Source of the DNA: Closterium sp. NIES-65
Lineage: Eukaryota > Streptophyta > Zygnematophyceae > Desmidiales > Closteriaceae
Direction of reading: 5' to 3'
Assembly: GCA_948144175.1 (NCBI GenBank)
Contig: CANXME010000043.1
Span: 124,001-188,000, forward strand
Length of the DNA: 64,000 bases
This document shows positions 47,501-57,189 of this stretch, piece after piece (position 1 is the stretch's first letter; each line of letters starts with the position of its first letter). A program made the position numbers and the translations under genes. The notes under the pieces were generated by a model. That model was not told the origin of the DNA. It saw only the letters and a program-made list of their open reading frames with translations, and did no database searches.

Positions 47501-50484
47501 CCTACTACCGCCTCTTCCCCTACCGCACTCCGTCCCTCCCCCCGCCCCCGCTCTTCCTTGTACCAGGTCCCCCCCCGGTAGACCCCCTCCCCCCTCAGGG
47601 TCCTCCCCTTCAGGTGTGTCCCAGGTAGACGCAGTCGAGCCTGTCGAGGTCACTGGTGACTCTGGTGCTGCTGAGGGTGCTGAGCCTGGGGGTGCTGAGA
47701 CTGGGGGTGCTGAGCCTGGGGGTGCTGAGCCTGGGGGTGCTGAGACTGGGGGTGCTGAGCCTGGGGGTTCTGAGCCTGGGGGTGCTGAGCCTGGGGGTGC
47801 TGGGCCTGGGGGTGCTCAGCCTGGGGGTGCTACGCCTGGGGGTGCTTTGCCTGGGGGTGCTGAGCCTGGAGGTGCTTCGCCCTGAAGGTTCTCCGGGTGC
47901 TTCGTCTCGCCGGGAGCCACTCTCTCCACAGGAGCTGCGTGAGTGGTTTGCCCGGCGCTGGAGCCGAGCTGCTGGAGCTGGGGGTTCTTCGGCTACTGAG
48001 GGTGCTGCTGTCGCGGATCCCGGAGGTGCTCGTACTGTTAGTACTGGAGCTGCTGGGCCTGCGGGTTCGAGTGGAGCTGGTGCTGCTGAGGGTGTTGGCG
48101 TTGAGACTACTGCTGGCGGTCCTGCTGGGGGTACTTCTGGAGCTGCTGGAGGTGCTGCTGGAGCGGGTACTCCTGCTGGGGGTACTGGTCCTATCCCTGC
48201 TGTGTCTGGCGTCGCCGCGCGGCCTCGACCGTACTTCGTTCCACTCCTGCAGCAGGTTCTTGGTCTTTCGCCTTCTACTAGTCCTCCTCCTCCCTTAGAG
48301 TGTCCACAGCCTGTCCCATCGCAGCTACAGTTACAGCCGGCCTCCCCGCTGCCTGCTCCTTCTCCCTACACTGGTCCTACTGGAGGTCTTGCTGAGCGTC
48401 GTGAGCCTGCGTCTCGCCCTACGTCGCCTGTCCGTGCTGCTCGCACTAGTGGTAGTGGTTCGCGTCAGCGTCCTCCTCCTATCCCTGGCACGCACAGGAT
48501 GTCTCTGCGTCCATCCACTTCTCCTCTGCGTGCCCCTTTGCCTTCTCCTCCTGAGTCCTCTCTTCCTGCTCTTGCCGACCCGGGGTCGGACTCTCTTTGT
48601 GCTGCCAGTCCTACTGTCACGCGTCTCCTTGCTACTGTCGTCACTGACCCTTCTTTCGAGTCTACTGCTGCGTCTGCCCTTGTAGCTGAGCTCGTCGACT
48701 TTGCTGCTCGCTGTCGCCTAGACTACGCTGCTAGTCTTGTTGCTGAGTCTGAGTCTGTCTGTCCTCCGTCCGTCGGGGGTGAGTGTGCCCTTGGCACGGA
48801 CGTCCTTGAGGACAGGCATGAGGAGTTCCAATGTCTGGCAGCTGCTTCACCTCATCTCGTGTCCGTACTGCTTACCCCTGAGAGAGACCCGGATGCACTT
48901 GACATCCCGACTCCGCGCTCTTACGCGGAGGCGATAGAGGGTCCCTACTCCTCTCAGTGGCAGGCAGCTATGGATGCAGAGATGGCTTCCTGGAAGTCCA
49001 CAGGCACCTACGTTGACGCTGTCCCCCCTCCTGGGGCGAACATCGTCAGTGGCATGTGGATCTTCAGGGTGAAGCGGCCGCCGGGTTCTCCGCCTGTCTT
49101 CAAGGCGCGTTACGTGGCTCGTGGCTTCAGTTAGCGGCAGGGAGTTGACTACTTTCAGACCTTCTCCCCTACCCCGAAGATGACCACTCTTTGGGTACTG
49201 CTGCACGTTGCTGCTCACCGTGACTACGAGCTGCACTCTCTCGACTTCAGCACTGCTTTCTTGCAGGGCAGCCTGCACGAGGAGATCTGGCTGCGCCGCC
49301 CACCTGGCTTCACTGGGTCTTTCCCTCCTGGTACCCAGTGGAGTCTCCGGCGTCCAGTCTACGGTCTCCGCCAGGCGCCACGTGAGTGGCACGACACACT
49401 GAGGACTACGCTTACGGCTCTTGGGTTTGCTCCTTCTACTGCCGACCCGTCGTTGTTTCTGCGCACCGACACCTCTCTGCCGCCGTTCTACATCCTCGTG
49501 TACGTCAACGACTTGGTCTTTGCCACAGCTGACACTGCTGGACTCGCCTACGTGAAGTCCAAGCTGCAGAAGAGACACACGTGCACTGACCTGGGTGAAC
49601 TGCGCTGCTACCTTGGCTTGCAGATCACCCGGGACAGAGCACGCCGCACCATTACCCTGACTCAGTCACACATGGTGCAGCAGGTCCTTCAGCGCTTCGG
49701 CTTCACGTACTCCTCGCCTCAGGCCACTCCTCTGCCTACTCGCCACTCACTCTCAGCTCTGCCTTCGGATGAGTCCGTAGAGTCGAGTGGCCCGTATCCA
49801 GAGCATGTTGGCTGCCTCATGTACCTGATGACCTGCACACGACCTGACCTTGCATACCCTCTTAGCATTCTTGCATGCTATGTTGCTCTTGGGAGACACC
49901 GACCAGAGCACATGGCTGCAGCGAAGAGGGTGTTGCGCTACTTGTGCAGTACGTCGGGCATGGGGCTAGTGCTTGGAGGGCGGAGTCCAGTGGTCCTCAC
50001 TGGGCACGCGGACGCTTCTTGGGCTGACGACCAGGCTACGCAGCGGTCGTCACAAGGTTACACCTTCAGCCTTGGTTCCGGCTCTGTTTCGTGGCGGGCT
50101 ACTCGCTCGTCTTCTGTTCTCGGCTCCAGTTGCGAGGCTGAGATCTACGCCGGAGCCATGGCTGCCCAGGAGCTTCGCTGGCTCACCTACCTGCTGAACG
50201 ACCTTGGAGAGCCGCCTCATTCTCCTCCAGTCCTGTACGTAGACAACAAGGCCATGCTGGCCTTGTGTCGAGAGCAGAGACTGGAGCACAGAACAAAGCA
50301 CATTGCTCTTCGCTACTTCCTTGCTCGTGAGCTACAGCAGCGTGGTCGGTTGCGGCTTGCGTACGTGGCCTCTGAGGCCAACACTGCTGATGTTTTCACC
50401 AAGGCACTTCCGCCTTGTGATCATCAGCGCTTCTGCACTCAGGTGGGTCTTGTCCCTGTCTTGCCTCACTTGCTCACCCCTTGA
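44593..50484 (+). pseudogene. Gag-Pol polyprotein of L with altered RT active site
   Basis: The ATG at 44593 is followed by TAG at 44653 in place of a conserved Trp. Frameshifts lie near 45050, 45225 and 45870, an 11-bp deletion between CAGCTC repeats near 46990, and more frameshifts near 47605 and 47880. TAG at 49132 replaces a Gln in RT. The protease reads LDFGAS instead of LDSGAS (about 46160). The RT motif at 49501-49512 is YVND rather than YVDD, removing a metal-binding Asp. The Gly tract, hinge repeats (47675-47880), integrase motifs and RNase H remain recognisable. Despite this damage its LTRs are identical. Confidence 0.92.
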
Positions 50485-50694
50485 CCTTACTTGTACTGTT
50501 ACATATATATACACCTGCTCTTGCTTGTTTAGCCTTATATATATATGTACTCCTGCATGTGAACTGGCCTTGTGGCCTTGAACTTGTGCTCAGAATGTGT
50601 GGTGACATTGTGATCCACCCTGAGCTTGCTTTGCTTTGCTTTGCTTGACTGGTCTTGTGACCCCTTGTTCTCCCCCACTTTGCCTATGGGGGTG

Positions 50695-50821
50695 TGTCAG
50701 AACATTATAGCTTATACTTTTGTGTAGGCTGTAGTGGGGTATCCCATAGGGGGTACAACCCAATTAGGGTTAGTACTTGTACCCACTTCATTCATAGTTC
50801 ATTCATTCTCGTTTCTTCTCA
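50695..50821 (+). repeat. 3' LTR of L
   Basis: Reads identical to 43469-43595. The PPT hairpin at 50672-50694 precedes it. Confidence 0.95.
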
Positions 50822-50853
50822 ATATATACCTGCTCTTGCTTGTCTAGCCTTAC

Positions 50854-50894
<41 letters not shown>

Positions 50895-51035
50895 CTCCTC
50901 CATGTGAACTGGCCTTGTGGCCTTGAACTTGTGCTCTGAATGTATGGTGACTTCGTGATCCACCCTGAGCTTTGTTTTGCTTTGCTTGACTGGTCTTGTG
51001 ACCCCCTGTTCTCCCCCACTTTGCCTATGGGGGTT
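50822..51035 (+). other. Remaining 3' UTR of K with TA microsatellite
   Basis: Continues K after L. It contains a long (TA)n run at about 50856-50893, then the family 3' UTR (GTGATCCACCCTGAGC) and the PPT hairpin at 51013-51035. Confidence 0.8.
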
Positions 51036-51166
51036 TGTCAGAACATTATAGCTTATGTTGTTGTGTAGGCTATAGTGGGGTATCCCATAGGGGGAACAAC
51101 CCAATTAGGTTTAGTACTTGTACTCACTTCATTCATAGTTCATTCATTCTCGTTCATATTTTCTCA
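51036..51166 (+). repeat. 3' LTR of K
   Basis: Two differences from 36271-36401. It is followed by the target duplication GTTTG (51167-51171). Confidence 0.95.
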
Positions 51167-51171
51167 GTTTG

Positions 51172-51282
51172 CTGTATGTATCTCCATTGCTGCTAGTAAA
51201 ACCTCTCTCTTTTGTCTAATTTCCTCTTGCCTAGCTAGGACTTACCTAGCTTTGGCTCCTCGTCCTGCTCCTCCTTTCAACA
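51172..51282 (+). repeat. 5' LTR of G, second part
   Basis: Continues 36209-36270 after K and matches the end of the 3' LTR (to 52923) with a few substitutions. It ends CAACA before the PBS at 51283. Confidence 0.85.
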
Positions 51283-52602
51283 TGCTATCAGAGCGGGTAC
51301 GCTCCTGGCCTGTGGGCCCACCTGCTTCCGCTGCTACTCGATCAGTCGCACGCCCCGTGGCGTGCAACGCGATTTGCCCTTCGCGGCCCCGTTGCCGCCC
51401 TTCGCGGCCCTGTCGCTGCCCTTCGTGGCCCCGTCGCCGCCCTTAGCGGCCTCGTCGCCGCCCGCAGCGGCCCCGTTGCCGCCCTCTACGGCCCCGTCGC
51501 CGCCCTTCGCGGCCCCGTCGCCGCCCTTAGCGGCCCCGTCGCCGCCCGCAGCGGCCCCGTCGCCGCCCTCTACGGCCCCGTCGCCGCCCTTCGCGGCCCC
51601 GTCGCCGCCCTTAGCGGCCCCGTCGCCGCCCGCAACAGCCCCGTCGCCGCCATCTACGGCCCCGTCGCCGCCCTTCGCGGCCCCGTCGCCGCCCTTAGCG
51701 GCCTTGTCGCCTCCCGCAGCGGCCCCGTCGCCGCCCTTCGCGGCCCCGTCGCCGCCCTTAGCAGCCCCGTCGCCGCCCTCTACGGTCCCGTCACCGCCCT
51801 TCGCGGCCTCGTCGCCGCCCTTAGCGGCCCCGTCGCCGCCCGCAGCAGCCCCGTCGCCGCCCTCTACGGCCCCTTCGCGGCCCCATCACCGCCCTTCGCT
51901 GCCTCGACGCGGCACCCTGGGGAGCCGCGCGTGGCCCCTCGTTGCCCCGTGGTAGCGCCCTGGGGGACGCGCGCCGTCCCCCTCGCCGTCTCCCGCGCTC
52001 CTGCCCTGTCCCACCTGTTTTAGGGTTTGGGGGTGAGGAGTGTGGGGGTGGCGGTTGTGGGGGTGTCGGTTGTGTGTGCCGTCCCCTACTTCTCCTCCTC
52101 CTTCGTCTCCCACTGCTGTAGCTGTCGCTGAGGGGGGTGGGTGTGTGGGAGCTTAGGGTTTAGGGCTTAAGGGGGGTGCCGTGGGAGTGGAGCTAGGGTT
52201 CAGTAGGGGGTTTTTGTCGAGGGTGTGGGGCAGTTGGAGTAGGTTGTGTGAAGCTGTCGTGTTGCCTGCAGCGCATGTAGTCCGTCGCCCTTGCTTCGGT
52301 AGCTAGTGAGCCTGTTGCACCAGTCGCCAGTGGGTCCGTTGCTCCTGCCGCTCGTCTATAGCCGCGGAGCCAGTCACTCCAGTAGTCCGTCGCCCTTGCT
52401 TTGGTAGCCGCTGAGTCAGCCGCTCCTGTGCCCGTGCCTCTGCAGCTTCAGTCGTTGCCTCCCATCTTCTCTCCCTCCACAGTTCCTCCTCCTCATCACT
52501 TGCCCGCTGTGATTAACTCTAGCTTTGCTTACTATTGTGAACTCCTGCTCTATGCCTTCTTGCTCATTGTGCTGATTATACCCCACTTTGGCTATTGGGG
52601 TG
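51283..52602 (+). repeat. Interior of G: PBS, tandem-repeat leader, 3' region
   Basis: The PBS TGCTATCAGAGC is followed at 51360-51900 by many copies of a roughly 21-bp GGCCCCGTCGCCGCCC-type unit alternating TTAGC, TTCGC, GCAGC and TCTAC spacers. The region at about 52370-52470 is related to the interior of C. A PPT hairpin (52581-52602) ends it. The long proline/alanine frame is a repeat artefact. No gag or pol. Confidence 0.8.
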
Positions 52603-52923
52603 TGTCAGAATGTTATTATCTAGCATGTAGTGGGGTGCTCTTGTCAGAGGTCCACTGGTGATCCCCGATTGATCCTAGGGAAGGGTTACAAGCTCCTTGT
52701 CCTGGGGGGTTATGGGCGCACTGACCCGCTACTTAACAAGCCCTTTTATCCCAATGGTCTATTGGTTGGGATTCTGACAGCTCTATAGCGGGTACAACCC
52801 CACTAGGGTTTGCTATATGTATTTCCATTGCTGCTAGTAAAACCTCTCTCTTTTGTCTAACTTTCTCTTGCCTAGCTAGGACTTACCTAGCTTTGGCTCC
52901 TCGTCCTGCTCCTCCTTTCAACA
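52603..52923 (+). repeat. 3' LTR of G, interrupted by a solo TRIM LTR
   Basis: TGTCAGAATG at 52603 to CAACA at 52923. Removing 52642-52784 leaves 178 bp matching the 5' LTR with several substitutions and a 5-base length difference, so G is older than K and L. Confidence 0.85.
52642..52779 (+). mobile_element. Solo LTR of the TRIM family
   Basis: 138 bp related along its length to the TRIM LTRs at 21123-21499 (opposite strand). It is flanked by GCTCT (52637-52641 and 52780-52784). It keeps the A-box-like TGGTCTATTGG, TTTT upstream of it, and the end GATTCTGACA. LTR-LTR recombination would have removed the interior. Confidence 0.9.
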
Positions 52924-53320
52924 ATATGAAGCACGAGCGGCGAGCACAAATTTTTCTTGAGGGCCGAGAAGGCAGCTTTCTCTTTCTCCCCCCACGTGTA
53001 CTCAACCCCCTTCCTCAGTAGGCCGGTCAATGGAGCAGTCAACTTTGCCATGTCGGGGACGAACCAACACACGTAGTTGACGAACCCCAAAAATCTCTGC
53101 AGCTCAGTCAAATTTGTCGGCGCGTGCCATGCTTGAATCGTCGCGATCTTCTTTGGGTCTATTTCCACTCCTTCAGCTGAAATAATGTGTCCCAAAAACT
53201 CCAGTCTGTCCTGTAAAAACTCACACTTAGATGCTTTCGTCAGTAGGCGGTTCTCACTCAGTATTTTAATAACTTCTTCAATGTCTTGTAGGTGTTGTGC
53301 TTGTGGAGAGTCACTCTACA
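52924..53320 (-). pseudogene. Gypsy reverse transcriptase, C-terminal part
   Basis: On the minus strand from about 53310: QHLQDIEEVI, KCEFLQDRLEFLGHIIS, FLGFVNYVCWFVPD, LTGLLRKG, FSALKKNL, the thumb/connection region of gypsy RT. It joins RNase H at 36208 across G. The catalytic YxDD segment would lie upstream of 53320 and is missing. Confidence 0.85.
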
Positions 53321-54053
53321 ATGGTAGTGAGCTAGACTACGGGGGTTGGCACGAACTACTAGGAGTGATCATAGCTTTCCTTAGTTCCTTAGTTCCTTAG
53401 TGCTTGCACATTCACAGGAGAAATTGGCAAGGGTTTCCACTAGCAAAGTTGGAATTACAGAATCATTGAACGAGCAATGACAACAATGACTACATCAGGC
53501 ACCTAGCAACTCTGCAGCTAGCCTGGTCGACCGCAACACAACTTGGTCGACCGCCTGCCCGCGTTGCGTAGAGGAGCCGCGCCAGCACTGCAGAAAAGCG
53601 ACCTGCCAACAGAGCAGGTCAACGGCGTGCCAACGCTGCAGCAGAGCGGCTGTCCAGCGTTGCCCCTAGAAACCAGCAGTGCGTATGCTTGCAGGTGCGC
53701 GCTGACGATTGGCTTTATTTGCCTCGTTGGGCATCCGTCGGCTGTTGTCTACACCTGACGAGCCATATCGACTTCAGGATACCAGCCCAAAGTCGCCTGC
53801 GCCATCGCGACCTCGACGACGTTCGTGTGCCTCCGCAGAACTCGTCGAGAAAGCTACCCAGTCGACCAAGTCGACCCCCAGGTGCTCTGGTCGACCCCCA
53901 GGTGCCTCCGGTCGACCACCGAGTCCCTCTGGTCGACCACAACTCCCGTCGAGCTACCCCCTGGTCGACGGACCCCTTCCGTCGACCAGAACCGTCAGCG
54001 GTTGTTGCCGAGCTCCCCTCGTCGACTACTGCTCACTTATCAGGTCGACGGAC
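53321..54053. other. Unassigned stretch with scattered GTCGAC motifs
   Basis: No gene recognised. A triple TTCCTTAG-type repeat is at 53375-53400. From 53520 on, CTGGTCGACC/GGTCGACC motifs recur at irregular 20-40-bp spacing. This could be LTR or leader sequence of an element not otherwise represented here. Confidence 0.4.
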
Positions 54054-54064
54054 TGCTCCGTCGA

Positions 54065-54280
54065 CCACCCGGTCGAACTGTAGGTCGACGAAGACCTCTC
54101 GGTCGAGCTGCAAGTCGACGGAGACCTCCCGGTCGAGCTGCAGGTCGATGGAGCCCTCCTGGTCGAGCTGCAGGTTGACGGAGACCTCCCGGTCGAGCTG
54201 CAGGTCGACGGAGACCTCCCGGTCGAGCTGCAGGTCGACGGAGACCTCCTGGTCGAGCTGCAGGTCCAGGTCGACGGCCC
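54065..54280. repeat. 30-bp tandem repeat, about seven copies
   Basis: The unit reads GGTCGAGCTGCAGGTCGACG plus GAGACCTCCC, with units starting at 54071, 54101, 54131, 54161, 54191, 54221 and 54251. As 30 is a multiple of 3, both strands give long repetitive frames (minus strand with a 10-residue unit containing VDLQLDRE). I do not take these as genes. Confidence 0.9.
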
Positions 54281-56035
54281 ACCCGTCGCCCAGACCAGTC
54301 CAGTCGCGGCTGTCGAGCTTCCTGGTCAACAGCAACACCACAGCGGTCCCCTGTAGCTCGACGAAGCCTGTCGAGCAGCTCTCCCACTGTGAATGGTCGG
54401 CTGCTACTCTCGTACATATTGAGGAAGGGGTTTGGAGCTCCAAGGTCAATTCTCTCATTCCCAACTCCAATTGATAAATTTTGGAAATGAGATTTTCTCT
54501 CTAAGGTTTCTCCCTCACAAGTGCTCTAGCATTCAACTACTCTTTTGGTGAAACTACTCCATCACCCTCAGAGCTTCAACTATCAAGCTTTCAAGGCCCA
54601 AGTCTAGCTTAGAGTCTAGTTTATCTTGTATGCACATGTTGGCGTTTTATAAGCCTACTATAGACCCTTTTGTGGGCATTGGCTATAAGCGCGGGTCTTT
54701 ATTGTGATTTTAAGGGCGTTTCTCTATAAGCCCGTGTTACAGGTAGGGAGAGGGTGCTACGCTGGTGGCTAGAAACGAGAACTGCCGAGCCAACTCTAGC
54801 CAACGGCTGGGAGATGCCGAGCCGTGCAGTCCCCGCCACTCGCATCATATCATAAGGATCTCATCCCCTTGCATGTGGCTGCGGATCTCACCTAGAGCTT
54901 TTCCTCGAGAATCCCGCCGGATCACTCGTTCTCGCGAGTTGTCCCAAGATCGACGTGCGAACGCCAGGAATACTAACGCAGCCTATTCTTCAAGCCGTCT
55001 TTTCTTGCGTACCCTCCATCATTCACGGCGAGCGATACTCTACTCGAAACATTAGGATATCGTCATGGGCAGCAACCGACTATGTTCATAGCGTGTAGTA
55101 ACGCGGACGGTTTCTCTAAGCAAGAGCCGAAATGCCTGGCAAGGAACAGCCGCCCGCCGAGCCTGCTGTGCTCTGTTTCCACGTTCAATGAGCCTCCAGC
55201 ATTCTATCTCCATTGTTCCCGCTTCAATACTTTCGTCAAAACATCTCACTTTCGGCGCAAATCGAGTAATTTCTCCTTTAGCTCGGCATAGTCCACGCAG
55301 AGCTATCAAAGTCATCGTTGCGAAGTTACTGAATGTCCTGCACAAAGTCCTTATTTGACTGTTCGATCTGAGCAGAAACGATGAGGTCTAGTAACGTGAG
55401 GTTCAGTCCGGGATTCGGAAAGACAACTAGAGTGAGAGGCGTTTTAGTTGGTCCCACTACTATTAGTGGTACTGACTCTAACGGGAGGAGCCGACAGCGT
55501 GCGACTAGAGCACTTTGGAAACCGGAGGTACGCTCAACTGTAACGTACTGCAGGCCTGCGCCTAATTGCTGGTGTCACGTTGCGATGATAACCAATATTG
55601 TAAAATTATTTTCCAGTTGAAATCTGCGGTGGTATTATGCTAATGATAATCGTCGTGGCTCGGATGCGTGTGCAGGAAGGCAGGATCTTATTGGCCCACG
55701 TGGCAAAGCATGGGACGAAGAAGTGGAGGCTTATCAAGTATATGGGTCTGCTACCCACACGAAACCACAAGGCGTGCTGTAACCACTTTATCGTTCTTAC
55801 GAGGTACTGCTCTTAACACACGTTTCTTGTGCATTGTCGTGACTTGTTTAGATAGCACAGTTCTGCCACTCTACTCTCTGCTTGTTTGATCCATCATAGC
55901 ATGGGGTCTTCGTACGCATAGGTATTAACTTTCTGTGTCAGTGCGACAATTTGCAGAAAGTGCATGTGTGGGGTCTTGTCTCACACTTCCTGAGGTAGAA
56001 CCTTGAAGGTGCTGACATACGACACAGAGAGTGTG
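54281..56035. other. Stretch without recognisable gene
   Basis: 54440-54640 is AT-richer and looks like an LTR tail, without a partner. TATAAGCGCGGGTC near 54690 recalls the MITE subterminal motif. 54740-55620 holds several short frames on both strands with no domain I know. Confidence 0.45.
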
Positions 56036-57189
56036 AGTGTCAGTTGGGTGCAGAGAGTTGTTTGAGTTGAGAATTGTGATTATTGTGTGAGGTCTCACCG
56101 CACACTTGCGTAGCAGTACCTGCTAGGTGTTGACGCAGAATGTGAGTGTGAGTGTGAGTGTCAGTGCGTGCAGAAAAAGGCCGATCCGAGCTTTGTGAAT
56201 GTGGGAGGCTGCTGACACGCACGCAGAGCGTGATGGGGTGCGTAATGTGTGAAATATGCGAGTGCTCATGGGTACAGAAAGCTCTTTCTGGCAGGCAACT
56301 CACAGACGGTTGTCTTTCCTGCCTCCCATGGTGCTTCTCTTGAGACGTGCAGGAAGCTGTAGGAGCTGTTTTGAGTCGACTCAAAACACTTATCTTGACA
56401 CGTGCAGGAAGCTATGGAAGCTGCATCAGCTGGCACAAGGCTGCACGAACCTCGCTGAGAATGCAATCATGATGGCACTGCGAGGACACAGATGCGCGAG
56501 CGGTGAGTGCCGATCATCTGACATGCTGCTCCATTTGATAAGAGTGAAGTTTTTGAGACGTTTCAAAGCTTCACTCTTATCAGATGCGAGAGCAGCAAGT
56601 GGCGATCATCTGACATGTTTGTTTCTTCCCCGTACGGTCTTATTCATGCATGCAGTTGAATCTCAAAGCTATGTCCGCTTCGCCTGTACAAGGCTGCATG
56701 AACCTGGCTGAGAATGCAGCAATGGTGATGCGACGGCACAGATGGTGCGAGGGCGGCGAGCGGCGATCATTTGACGGCACAGATGGTGCGAGGGCGGCGA
56801 GCGGCGATCATCTAACGGCACAGATGAATGAGAGTGCGGCAGCAGCTCTCTGGCATGCTCTATTTCTTCCTGTACTGCTTCATTTGACACATGCAGGAAG
56901 TTTTCGAAGCTGCATCAACTCGTTGGAGTCCCCGACATGGATGCAGAGGCGATATGTGGGGCGCCTAATGGGGCGCATAATGGGGCGTCTAAAGAATCTC
57001 TGAATCTGGATCAGCCCTCAGGAGTGTCATACATGATGCCACAGGCGACAGTGCCGATGGCGTCGACAAATGATATGGCGATGATTATTATGCAGAGGCA
57101 CCATTGGACGAATGAGCTGACTGTGACCCTCTCAGTTATCCATCGTTCTCCGACCATCAGGACGAAGATGCATGCAGGAGTGTTGCTGA
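56036..57189. repeat. Repeat-rich stretch with foldbacks and 41-bp tandem units
   Basis: GTGAGTGTGAGTGT repeats lie at about 56140-56165. Diverged copies of GTGCAGGAAGCT and GCGATCATCTGAC segments recur. There is a perfect 20-base palindrome at 56368-56387, a hairpin at 56536-56582 with 14-base perfect arms, and two 41-bp tandem units at 56732-56813 followed by a partial third. No gene recognised. Confidence 0.6.

Larger units (their letters stand above)
43469..50821 (+). mobile_element. Ty1/copia LTR retrotransposon L inside K
   Basis: Two 127-bp LTRs (43469-43595 and 50695-50821) read as identical. Flanks are ACATA (43464-43468) and ATATA (50822-50826), an imperfect duplication in an AT-rich target. 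It is 7353 bp with a perfect PBS, leader, badly broken Gag-Pol and PPT hairpin, in the same orientation as K and located in K's 3' UTR. Confidence 0.93.
36271..51166 (+). mobile_element. Ty1/copia LTR retrotransposon K, split by L
   Basis: LTRs of 131 bp (36271-36401 and 51036-51166) differ at 2 positions and are flanked by GTTTG (36266-36270 and 51167-51171). L sits in its 3' UTR at 43469-50821. Without L it is about 7.5 kb, with PBS, leader, broken Gag-Pol and PPT hairpin. Confidence 0.95.
36209..52923 (+). mobile_element. Non-autonomous LTR retrotransposon G
   Basis: The 5' LTR is split by K into 36209-36270 and 51172-51282 (173 bp in total). The PBS TGCTATCAGAGC is at 51283. The 3' LTR spans 52603-52923 with a solo TRIM LTR inside (178 bp without it). 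Flanks ATGTG (36204-36208) and ATATG (52924-52928) are an imperfect 5-bp duplication. Without insertions it is about 1.67 kb with no gag or pol. It shares the TGC-type PBS and interior sequence with C. Confidence 0.85.
34010..53320 (-). mobile_element. Ty3/gypsy chromodomain element, truncated and split by G
   Basis: A minus-strand gypsy Pol lies in two pieces, 34464-36208 and 52924-53320. Joining them at the G insertion (imperfect duplication ATGTG/ATATG) gives an uninterrupted RT-RNase H junction. A TG...CA segment at 34010-34321 next to a run of 32 C's (G's on the coding strand, the PPT position) is the likely 3' LTR. No 5' LTR, gag or N-terminal RT is seen past 53320, so the element is 5'-truncated. 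Confidence 0.85.

Noticed and set aside
51362..51955. 197-residue Pro/Ala/Ser frame in G
   Set aside because: Pure translation of the leader repeat with no similarity to Gag.
53689..54474. 261-residue Ser/Arg-rich frame
   Set aside because: It follows the 30-bp repeat phase; the other strand is equally open, and no domain is visible.
54765..55345. Possible host gene or rRNA fragment at 54765-55345
   Set aside because: Frames on both strands are short and broken. I could not match any motif of a protein or rRNA.
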